Positions 1-7,069 of a stretch of DNA of 11,553 nucleotides are shown here, piece by piece. Both the position numbers and the translations under genes were made by a program. Source of the stretch: Bacillota bacterium (GTDB lineage: Bacteria; Bacillota; Clostridia; Peptostreptococcales; Anaerovoracaceae); assembly GCA_016281165.1 (NCBI GenBank), contig JAEEIC010000150.1, forward strand, positions 1-11,553, given 5' to 3'. The notes under the pieces are model-generated. The model had not been told where the DNA came from. It saw only the letters and a list, made by a program, of their open reading frames with translations, and searched no databases. Position 1 is the first letter of the stretch, and every line of letters starts with the position of its first letter.

Positions 1-3000
1 TGGATTATCTCGACGCCAACCCCCTGACCATACCGTATACGGAGATCGACGAGAACGAGACCATCACCAAGACGGTCTACTTCCAGGCGAAGCCCGTGGA
101 GGACGCCAGCTATGAGCGCATCACCATCGGCATGTACCTGAACGAGATCACCGGGGAGAACCTGCTGGGAGAGAAGGTCATATACATCCTCCTGCCCGGC
201 AACGACGGCACCATCCCCAAGGTGAGCTTCCCCTCGATGAGCCCCGACACCATATACAACGCGGGGACCAGGCATCTGTACGCGGCGGTCACCAACGACG
301 TGCTGCTCGATGACTCCCTCTCCGCCGGCAACTGCTCCTTCAGGGCCTACAGCGCCGACGGCAAGAAGTCATGGGCCATACCCGTAAACAATATCACCAT
401 CAACGACGGCGTCGCCGATATCGTCCTGACCGACGAAGAGAAGCTGCCCGTGGGCAATTACTACCTGCAGCTCGAGTGGACGGACGCGGCGGTCGCCAAG
501 GAGTTCGTGGACCCCGCTCACCAGAAGACCACGGCGGAAGCGCTGAGATTCGGGGTATCCGACAATCCCAAGTACAAGAACGACACCTACGGCGTCCTGG
601 CCGCGGTCAAGTACGGCAAGGGCACCAATACCGAGCCTTACTACTACCGTCTGGAGAGGTTCCCGGACGAGAACGCCTTCAAGGCGTTCCAAAACAATAA
701 GGATCATGCCTGGAAGGAGATCCTGCTGATCCTGCGCGGAGCCTTCTCCGCCGACAACCGCTATCTCATCAAGGAGGACGGCAAGACCACCGGAGGCCTC
801 TACTACTCCGCGGTCAGCAAGAAGGTCGTCGATCCCAAGACCAGAAAGGAAAAGGTCGACAACCCGATAACCATCAACGGCTGCCTGGATTTCGAAGGCG
901 GGACCATCTCCGTCTACTACGAGAACTATGAGCAGGGCATCGACAAGGCCCTTAAATCCGCCATACTGGTCGAGATCGACGGCGAGCTCTACACCAGCGT
1001 CGCCAGGACCTCGGTCTGGACAGGCAAGGCGGCCATCACCAAGCTCGCGCAGGGCGATGACTTCTCCCTCACGCACTACGATCCCCACGGCAACCGCAAG
1101 TCCACTCAGTCGAAGCCCATCACCCTGATCTGGCCCAGCGTCTTCAGCGTGGCCCAGACCCTTGCGGGCCTGGCCGTCAAGCTCGCCTACGGTCAGTTCG
1201 GCGTCATGGACGTGGAAGGCCTTAAGGAGAGCAGGGTCATATCCTTCGCGGCGGGCCTTTCCTTAAGCTTCCTGCAGGTCGGCGACGACGATGAGACCGA
1301 CTACGGTACGGCCAGCTACTTCGGCCGCATGCAGGAGCTGTGGAAGGACTGGCGCGGCGCCAGCATCTATCAGTACGCTTACCACGGCAACCGCTATAAC
1401 AAGCTTACTGATATAAGCATGAACGACCGTGACGCCGCTCCCGATACCAAACAGGGAGTCCAAGGCTCGGTCATGATCAACGACATACTCTTCGGCTGCG
1501 GAGAGGGTCTGGTCGGTCTCAACTTCGACGTCGACGTCACCGTGCGCAATATCGTCAAGGACTTCGCCGCCATCCAGGGACACCTCAAGGTCAACACCAT
1601 CAATAACTGGGGCGTCAGCCTGGCGGGCTCCTGCAAGATGACCGACAAGCTCAAGATGGAGGCCAAGCTCAGCTTCAAGAGCTACAAGGGCGCTCCCATC
1701 CCCGACGAGCTCTACTTCTACATCGGCGGGCTCAAGCCCGGCATCAACGTCGACGGCTGCGGCGTCCTGTGGATAACGGGCGCCGGCGGCGGATTCTCCA
1801 ACCTTTACGACACGATATTCTGCAGCAGCGGACTGCCGCCCCTCAAGCTCATCCTGACCCTGAGCTTCAACATAGTTCAGGTGCTGGAGGGCACGGGCAG
1901 GCTGGAGATGCAGCTTTCGGGCTTCAGCATCACCGCTACCGACCTCAAGGCCTTTGAGACCATAACCATCATCAAGAAGACCCAGGTGGGCTTCCAGTGG
2001 TACCCCGATCTCAAGATCCACGGCGCCATCTACGTGAGCATGTTCGAGAAGTGCATCGAGGGCAACGGCTACATCATACTGGTGGGCAAGGACTACAGCG
2101 ACTGGTTCTTCGAGATGTTCCTCAGGGCCGCGGTCAAGATACCCTCCTCGGTGCCCGTAGTCGGAGGAGGCACCATCGCCGCTGCTGATCTGGGCATCAA
2201 CACCGAGAGGATATGGGGCGCACTCGAAGTTCTCTCTGTCTACACCTCGATCGTCTATTACTGGGGCGACGACGGAGTCAAATTCGGCACTTCCGGCGAC
2301 AAGGCCCATCCGACTTATCCGAATCTGCTCTTCAACGGCTACGACGAAGAGAACGGCGGCTATCCCGTCGCCTACGACGAAGAGAACGACCGCGTCCTCT
2401 ACATGCGATTCGGAAACAACTTCGGCGAGCCTGAACTCGCACAGCCCATGGATGAGGGCGGCCTCATCATGATGGGCACCAGGGGAGCCTGGTCCGACGG
2501 AGACAGGACGACCCACAAATTCGACCTCGGCACCTATGACAGGGACAGCAACGCCCAGGCCATGGTCCAGCTGAACTTTGAGGCCGAGAGCCTTGAAGAG
2601 GCGAAGACCATCGCGAAGAACTTTACGGTCACCGGCAGCAGGGACGGAAGCGGGGAGACCTTCCCCCTGGAATTCCTGGAAGAGGACAATATCGCCACCG
2701 CCAATGCCAACGTATCCTTCTATGAAGGAAAGGCATCCTTCGGCTTCACCGCCACCGACGCGGCGCTGTTCGACAAGCCCTGGTTCATCTCCACCGGCGA
2801 CACCGCGGCCGAAGTAGTGCTCTACAACGTCATGCCTCTGCCCGAGATCACCGAAGTGTCCGCGTCCGCGGACGCCGCCGCGGGCAGCAGCATCGACGTC
2901 GCCTGGAACGGCGAAGCTCTGAGCGAGCTCGACAGCGTCAGCTTCTTCCTCGTCACCGACGAGGATCCCACCGTCGACACCGGCTATCCTCTCAGCGCCT

Positions 3001-5549
3001 CCGGTCACGACGCCGGCATCACCGACAGCGCCGTGATCAGCAGCGGCGGCGCCGCGCTCACCGTTCCCGCGGGAGTTCCCGCCGGCGAATACCTGATACG
3101 CGCGGTCTATTCCAAGGAAGACCAGGTCAACGGCATCGTCCACAGCGCGGCGAAGACCACCGTCACCAACGACTTCACGCCTGAGCTGGCTGAGATACTT
3201 GAGGTCTCGCCCTGCGGCGATCTCAAGTTCAGCGTCGCCCTCGCGGAGACAGACGACGAGAACACCGCGGGCTATTCCGTCACCGTCTATAACGAGGACG
3301 GGACCGAAGCCGCCATAACCGATATGACGGTAGAGAAAGCCGAGACGGGAGATACGGTCTTTGAGGTCGGCGGAAGCTACACCGCGCCGGTAAAGACCGA
3401 GGAGGACGATCCCGAGTCCGCCGTGAGCGGCACCGAGGTCGTCGGTCTCGAAGCCGGCAAGCGTTACATCATCAGTGTCACTCCCTACACCACCGTCGAC
3501 AGCGACGGAGACGGGGAGGACGATTCCATAGTATTCGGAAGCGAGGTCAGATCCTCCGCCGTGCTGCTGCCTGAGGCAGTGACTCCCGAGCTCACCCTCA
3601 GCGCGAACGGCAGGACCCTCAGCTCCCTCAAAGACGCCGTGAACAGCGGCAGCGAAGAGGAGGCCGTCTTCACCGAGAACAGCCTTGATTTCTCGGCGGT
3701 CTTCTCCGAGGCCGTGAGCGGCAGCTGGGTGCTGGACGACGATGATCTCTTCGGCACCAAGCCCGCAGCAAGCGAAGAAGGCGCGGAGGACGCGGCCCAA
3801 ACGAGCGGAAGCTTCGCGCAGGCTTCATCCGCGGACTTCACCCTCGAGGGTCTTTCCGACGGCACCCACACTCTGAACATAAAGGGCAGGGCAGCCGACG
3901 GCGACAGATTCTCCGCTTCCTACATCTTCACCGTTGATACCGAGGCGCCGCAGCTCATCATGAGCTCGCCTCTCAACGGCAGCATGTTCGCGGAAGGCGG
4001 CGAGCTCACCGTCTCCGGCATCACCGATCCCGACGCTCTGCTCACGGTCACCGTGGACGGCAAGGCGCTGGTCAGCGGCAAGACCGTGGAGGAAGCCGGC
4101 GGCACCATTGACGCGGACGGAGTCTTCTCCATCGAGCTGAGCATACCCGACTACAACGGCTCCCTCTCACACGCGGTCACGGTCTCCGCGGCTGACGTGA
4201 ACGGCAACGCGACCGAGGACTATGAGGCGTCCGTGTACAACCCGGCGGTGGGCGATCTTGCCGCGGTCGTCATCATGGTCGACGGCAGCATACCCGCCGA
4301 CGGCAATATCGACACCGCATCCGCCGGCAAGGCTGAGCTCAGCCTGGTCGGCGTCACCTCCGACGGCACCCGCTTCGCCCTCGATCCCGACATGATCCAC
4401 TGGGCCTCCATGGCCGCGGAAGGAGCGGCGGCGGTCGACAGCGAAGGCAAGCTCAGCTATGACGCCCTTACCAAGGGCTTCGTGACCGGCATGGTCGAGA
4501 TGGCCCAGGGCGCTTACCTGACGGCCTACCTGACTCTGGGCGCCGAGGCCGAGGAAGGCTTCGTGGCCGTATCCTCCACCGTCGGCGGAACAGTCAGCGG
4601 CGGCGGCTACTACGAGCCTGGCCAGACCGTGACCCTGAGCGCAAAGGCCGACGAAGGCTATGAATTCAAGGGCTGGGAGATCAGCGGCGTCACCGTGGAG
4701 GACACCGGCGCCGAGACCATAAGCTTCACGATGCCCGAGGGCAGAGTGGAGATCAAGGCGGTCTTCAAGTCCACCAGGTCTTCGGACAACAGCGGAGGCG
4801 GCAGCTCGACCGGCGCCTCCAGGCCGAAGGTCGGTTACGAGCCCATACCCGAGGGAGTCGATCCCGACCTCTTCGTCCCGTACTACACCGATGAGAACGG
4901 CGATACCGTGATAGTGCCCGTGACTCAGGCCGCGGACGGAATGCTCGCCTACCTGATCCCGGAGGGGAAGGAAGTCTCCTTCAAGGAGAATCCGATCTCC
5001 TTCATCGACATCGACGGACACTGGGCGAAGGAGAACATACTGTGGACCGCGGCTCACGGCCTCTTCGAGGGCGTGGGAGGCGGCAGGTTCAACCCGCAGG
5101 GCACCATGACCCGCGCGATGTTCGTGACCGTGCTCTACCGCATGGCCGAGACGCCGAAGGTGAGCGGCAAGTGCAGGTTCACCGACGTCGTTCCCGGCTC
5201 CTGGTATGAGGACGCCGTCATCTGGGCTTCTCAGAACGGCATCGTCGAGGGCGTGAGCGATACGCTCTTCGCCCCGAACTCCAACGTGACCCGCGAGCAG
5301 ATGTGCGCTCTGGTGGCCAGATATCTGCGCCACATAGGAGCGGAGCTGCCGCTCAAGGCAAAAGTGGAGTTCAGGGACGCCGATCAGATCGCCTCCTGGG
5401 CGAAGGCCGACGTTGAGTACTGCCAGAGGGCAGGCATCATCGAAGGCAAGTCGAACGGCATCTTCGATCCCAAGGCCGGGGCGACCCGCGCCGAGAACGC
5501 CACGGTCATGAAGAGAGTGGCCGAGGCCATCGTGAACAGTTACAAGTAA
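1..5549 (+). CDS. Giant secreted S-layer-homology (SLH) surface protein, 5' truncated
   Basis: The frame is open from the first complete codon (position 3) to TAA at 5547-5549, so this is the C-terminal 1848 residues and the real start lies outside the window. Numbering residues from position 3: about 1-800 is an unrecognised region of alternating beta-type segments. About 830-950 and 945-1060 are beta-sandwich domains, followed by an FN3-like module (about 1060-1190) containing an acidic DSDGDGEDD loop at 3498-3524 that resembles a calcium site. Two further Ig-like modules follow (about 1312-1412 and 1419-1518), then an InlB B-type bacterial repeat (about 1520-1590, with EGYEFKGW and ISFTMP) and a Gly/Ser linker. 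Three SLH domains close the protein (from about 1667, 1724 and 1788; cores such as GHWAKENI, GSWYEDAVIWA and TREQMCALVARYL). SLH domains bind secondary cell-wall polysaccharide, so the protein should sit on the cell surface. The ligand or function of the N-terminal part is unknown. There is no sortase motif; anchoring is by SLH. Confidence is high for the SLH class and low for any specific role. Confidence 0.95.
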   Translation, partial: DYLDANPLTIPYTEIDENETITKTVYFQAKPVEDASYERITIGMYLNEITGENLLGEKVIYILLPGNDGTIPKVSFPSMSPDTIYNAGTRHLYAAVTNDVLLDDSLSAGNCSFRAYSADGKKSWAIPVNNITINDGVADIVLTDEEKLPVGNYYLQLEWTDAAVAKEFVDPAHQKTTAEALRFGVSDNPKYKNDTYGVLAAVKYGKGTNTEPYYYRLERFPDENAFKAFQNNKDHAWKEILLILRGAFSADNRYLIKEDGKTTGGLYYSAVSKKVVDPKTRKEKVDNPITINGCLDFEGGTISVYYENYEQGIDKALKSAILVEIDGELYTSVARTSVWTGKAAITKLAQGDDFSLTHYDPHGNRKSTQSKPITLIWPSVFSVAQTLAGLAVKLAYGQFGVMDVEGLKESRVISFAAGLSLSFLQVGDDDETDYGTASYFGRMQELWKDWRGASIYQYAYHGNRYNKLTDISMNDRDAAPDTKQGVQGSVMINDILFGCGEGLVGLNFDVDVTVRNIVKDFAAIQGHLKVNTINNWGVSLAGSCKMTDKLKMEAKLSFKSYKGAPIPDELYFYIGGLKPGINVDGCGVLWITGAGGGFSNLYDTIFCSSGLPPLKLILTLSFNIVQVLEGTGRLEMQLSGFSITATDLKAFETITIIKKTQVGFQWYPDLKIHGAIYVSMFEKCIEGNGYIILVGKDYSDWFFEMFLRAAVKIPSSVPVVGGGTIAAADLGINTERIWGALEVLSVYTSIVYYWGDDGVKFGTSGDKAHPTYPNLLFNGYDEENGGYPVAYDEENDRVLYMRFGNNFGEPELAQPMDEGGLIMMGTRGAWSDGDRTTHKFDLGTYDRDSNAQAMVQLNFEAESLEEAKTIAKNFTVTGSRDGSGETFPLEFLEEDNIATANANVSFYEGKASFGFTATDAALFDKPWFISTGDTAAEVVLYNVMPLPEITEVSASADAAAGSSIDVAWNGEALSELDSVSFFLVTDEDPTVDTGYPLSASGHDAGITDSAVISSGGAALTVPAGVPAGEYLIRAVYSKEDQVNGIVHSAAKTTVTNDFTPELAEILEVSPCGDLKFSVALAETDDENTAGYSVTVYNEDGTEAAITDMTVEKAETGDTVFEVGGSYTAPVKTEEDDPESAVSGTEVVGLEAGKRYIISVTPYTTVDSDGDGEDDSIVFGSEVRSSAVLLPEAVTPELTLSANGRTLSSLKDAVNSGSEEEAVFTENSLDFSAVFSEAVSGSWVLDDDDLFGTKPAASEEGAEDAAQTSGSFAQASSADFTLEGLSDGTHTLNIKGRAADGDRFSASYIFTVDTEAPQLIMSSPLNGSMFAEGGELTVSGITDPDALLTVTVDGKALVSGKTVEEAGGTIDADGVFSIELSIPDYNGSLSHAVTVSAADVNGNATEDYEASVYNPAVGDLAAVVIMVDGSIPADGNIDTASAGKAELSLVGVTSDGTRFALDPDMIHWASMAAEGAAAVDSEGKLSYDALTKGFVTGMVEMAQGAYLTAYLTLGAEAEEGFVAVSSTVGGTVSGGGYYEPGQTVTLSAKADEGYEFKGWEISGVTVEDTGAETISFTMPEGRVEIKAVFKSTRSSDNSGGGSSTGASRPKVGYEPIPEGVDPDLFVPYYTDENGDTVIVPVTQAADGMLAYLIPEGKEVSFKENPISFIDIDGHWAKENILWTAAHGLFEGVGGGRFNPQGTMTRAMFVTVLYRMAETPKVSGKCRFTDVVPGSWYEDAVIWASQNGIVEGVSDTLFAPNSNVTREQMCALVARYLRHIGAELPLKAKVEFRDADQIASWAKADVEYCQRAGIIEGKSNGIFDPKAGATRAENATVMKRVAEAIVNSYK

Positions 5550-5564
5550 AGAACTGAAGGAGGA

Positions 5565-5608
5565 GGGCGTCTCAAGGGCCTGCGAAGGGCCCGGGGACGC
5601 CCCCTTTT
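5565..5608 (+). terminator. Intrinsic terminator of the SLH gene
   Basis: The 9-bp outer stem pairs 5565-5573 (GGGCGTCTC) with 5594-5602 (GGGACGCCC), with one G-T pair. An inner GGGCC/GGCCC stem extends it. CC and TTTT follow at 5603-5608. It begins 15 nt after the SLH stop codon. The U-tract is short but the stem is very GC-rich. Confidence 0.8.
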
Positions 5609-5620
5609 GATACGGCTTAC

Positions 5621-5647
5621 GGGGAGCGCCTTCCTCCTGCGCTCCCC
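5621..5647 (+). repeat. Perfect 9-bp inverted repeat (second stem-loop after the SLH gene)
   Basis: GGGGAGCGC (5621-5629) pairs perfectly with GCGCTCCCC (5639-5647) around the 9-nt loop CTTCCTCCT. No T-run follows, so it is not a standard terminator on the + strand. It could be a backup terminator, an RNA 3'-end stabiliser or a protein site. The pyrimidine loop is complementary to Shine-Dalgarno-type AGGAGG, which also occurs about 65 nt upstream at 5557-5566. Confidence 0.6.
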
Positions 5648-5660
5648 GCGGCAAATGCGC

Positions 5661-5695
5661 CGGGGCCTGAGGGCGGATGTCCCTTAAGGGCCCCG
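5661..5695 (+). promoter_or_regulatory. Inverted repeat covering the -35 region of the protease promoter (possible operator)
   Basis: CGGGGCC (5661-5667) pairs with GGCCCCG (5689-5695). An inner TGAGGG/CCCTTA stem contains one G-T pair, and a 2-nt bulge separates the two stems. The repeat ends 4 nt before the extended -10 element and occupies the place where a -35 box would be; no good -35 is present. An operator or activator site is inferred. A third stem-loop in the SLH 3' trailer is the alternative. Confidence 0.4.
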
Positions 5696-5699
5696 TTCG

Positions 5700-5708
5700 T
5701 GGTATAAT
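5700..5708 (+). promoter_or_regulatory. Extended -10 sigma-A promoter for the protease gene
   Basis: TGGTATAAT is a perfect TATAAT with the TGn extension. The hexamer 17 bp upstream is a poor -35, as is common in extended -10 promoters. Transcription would start near 5715, giving a leader of about 60 nt before the ATG at 5777. Confidence 0.7.
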
Positions 5709-5776
5709 GAAAGGGATCTTCCGGGCCGCGCGGGGAGCATGCCGGCCCGGCCTTAAGGACTGTGTTTCGGAGAGAA

Positions 5777-6865
5777 ATGAGAAGGATACTGCTCAGCATA
5801 ATCTTGATATCCGCGCTTCTTCTTTCGGCCGTCCCGGTCTTTGCCGCTGAGGCTTTGGCGGCTGCCGATCCCGCGGCTGCCGGGGACCTTCCCGCTTCGA
5901 AGGCCGCAGGCGGACTGCCCTCCGGGCCGGGCGCCGCTGCCGAAGGCGGGCCTGTCCGCATAGCCTTCATCGACAGCGGGATCTCAACCAAACATATCGA
6001 TGCTGCCCGCGTCGAAGCGGGGAGGAACTACGTCTTTCCCGAGGCCGACACTCAGGACCGCATAGGCCACGGCAGCGCCACGGCCGGACTGGTCCTGGGC
6101 TCTTCGGATCAGGGCGTGGCGGGGATCTTTCCCGAGGCCGTCGCCGTCCCCCTGGTCGTGATCGACGCTTATCCCAGCGGGGCGGTGAACAACGGCGGTC
6201 CCGAAGCGCTCACCGCGGCCATATACGACGCTGTCGATCTCTTCGGCTGCGATATCATCAACATCAGCCTCTCCCTTAGCGAAGATCCGGACGAGCTGCG
6301 CGGGGCCGTGCTTTACGCCGAGAGCAGGGGAGTCCTTATCGTCACCTGCGCGGGCAACGACGGGGCGGAGGGGCCGGTATATTATCCGGCCGCCTATGAG
6401 ACCGCGCTCAGCGTCGGCGCGGCCGACGGGAAGGTCCACGCCTCCTTTTCCCAGCAGGGCGCCGATATCATCACCGACGGGACGGGACTCACCGCGCCGT
6501 CGAACAGGAACGGCGCCGCTCCCCAAAAGCTCAGCGGCACCTCGTATTCCTGCGCGATCATAACGGGCGTCTGCGCGAGGATCAAAGCGGCCTGTCCCGA
6601 CAGCTCTCCGGCGGAGATACGGGACGTGCTCTTTTCTCTGGCCGAAGACGTCGAAGAGCCGGGCCCTGACGCCTTCAGCGGCCGCGGCCACGTGGCGCCG
6701 GATATCGATATCCCGGGAGCGGACAGCGCCGGGACGCTCCCTTCTCCGGGCGCCGTTCCTGCCGATGCGAAGGCCGCCAAGGCCGCGTTCGGGGCTCTCC
6801 GCGCGCGCCTCAGGGCCGGCAGCCTCTTCGGCCTGGCCGCCGGAGCCGCCGCGCCTGCCGAGTGA
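5777..6865 (+). CDS. Secreted subtilisin-like serine protease (peptidase S8 family)
   Basis: The product has 362 residues from ATG 5777. This start was chosen because GGAGAG (5769-5774) sits just upstream and the protein then opens with a textbook signal peptide: MRR, a long hydrophobic core, and VFA-A cleavage near residue 23. The S8 catalytic triad is complete: Asp66 (AFIDSGIS), His98 (GHGSATAG) and Ser256 (SGTSYSCA), with oxyanion-hole Asn194 (CAGNDG). Only about 35 Ala/Pro/Gly-rich residues separate the signal peptide from the catalytic domain, so no I9-type inhibitory propeptide is visible. After about residue 310 comes an Ala-rich tail with no anchor motif or clear membrane helix. The enzyme should be exported and cleave extracellular or cell-surface proteins. 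The neighbouring SLH protein is a possible but unproven substrate; the two genes are separated by a terminator and a promoter, so they are not one operon. Family is certain, substrate unknown. Confidence 0.95.
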   Translation: MRRILLSIILISALLLSAVPVFAAEALAAADPAAAGDLPASKAAGGLPSGPGAAAEGGPVRIAFIDSGISTKHIDAARVEAGRNYVFPEADTQDRIGHGSATAGLVLGSSDQGVAGIFPEAVAVPLVVIDAYPSGAVNNGGPEALTAAIYDAVDLFGCDIINISLSLSEDPDELRGAVLYAESRGVLIVTCAGNDGAEGPVYYPAAYETALSVGAADGKVHASFSQQGADIITDGTGLTAPSNRNGAAPQKLSGTSYSCAIITGVCARIKAACPDSSPAEIRDVLFSLAEDVEEPGPDAFSGRGHVAPDIDIPGADSAGTLPSPGAVPADAKAAKAAFGALRARLRAGSLFGLAAGAAAPAE

Positions 6866-6942
6866 GACGTGATCAGCGGCCGGTATTTATCGACGTTTAA
6901 TAAAAAGATGAAGAAATAATTGTTGCAAATAAATAATTTTTC
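6866..6942. promoter_or_regulatory. AT-rich intergenic stretch with a direct repeat, upstream of the synthase-like gene promoter
   Basis: This stretch is strikingly AT-rich against a GC-rich background. It holds a direct repeat AAATAATT at 6914-6921 and 6931-6938 (17 bp start to start), ending 4 bp before the -35 box. It may be an UP element or a regulator site. No convincing terminator hairpin for the protease gene was found here. Confidence 0.35.
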
Positions 6943-6971
6943 TTGACTTGGACCTGCCCGCAGTCTATACT
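6943..6971 (+). promoter_or_regulatory. Strong sigma-A promoter of the synthase-like / acyl-CoA synthetase operon
   Basis: TTGACT (6943-6948), a 17-bp spacer, then TATACT (6966-6971). This is near-consensus with ideal spacing and an AT-rich upstream flank. The expected transcription start is about 6978, leaving a leader of about 90 nt before the ATG at 7070. Confidence 0.8.
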
Positions 6972-6998
6972 CGGTATAAATGCGGCAGGAGCGGAAAA

Positions 6999-7027
6999 GC
7001 GGAGACCGTGCAGTCTCCGCCTTTTTT
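6999..7027 (+). terminator. Promoter-proximal intrinsic terminator (attenuator candidate)
   Basis: GCGGAGAC (6999-7006) pairs perfectly with GTCTCCGC (7013-7020) around the 6-nt loop CGTGCA. C and six Ts follow (7022-7027). AAAA just upstream also makes it plausible in the opposite direction. It lies about 20-50 nt after the predicted transcription start and 42 nt before the next gene, too close for another good promoter downstream. Read-through must therefore be possible for the operon to be expressed. No competing antiterminator fold was identified by eye. Confidence 0.8.
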
Positions 7028-7057
7028 ATATCCCGCGCCGCGGAACGGAACATATTT

Positions 7058-7063
7058 GGGGAG
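7058..7063 (+). promoter_or_regulatory. Ribosome binding site deciding the start at 7070
   Basis: GGGGAG lies 6 nt before the ATG at 7070. The in-frame ATG at 6980 has no such site and lies upstream of the terminator hairpin, so 7070 is the preferred start. Confidence 0.8.
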
Positions 7064-7069
7064 AAGAAC

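Noticed and set aside
96..98. GTG at 96 as the start of the SLH gene
   Set aside because: The frame is open and protein-like right back to position 3, and no ribosome binding site precedes the GTG. The gene is truncated by the window edge.
1263..3800. Very long antisense open frame opposite the SLH gene (and another at 4167-5654)
   Set aside because: The + strand frame carries clear SLH, Ig-like and repeat domains. The antisense translation has no recognisable domain and an Ala/Gly/Val/Asp-heavy composition typical of shadows in GC-rich codons.
5762..5764. GTG at 5762 as the protease start
   Set aside because: It is in frame, but AAGG is only 3 nt away. ATG 5777 has GGAGAG and yields a standard signal peptide.
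7041..7051. Tandem GGAAC as an ECF-type -35 box upstream of the synthase-like gene
   Set aside because: It is within 20 nt of the ribosome binding site, leaving no room for a -10 and a leader. A good sigma-A promoter lies upstream.
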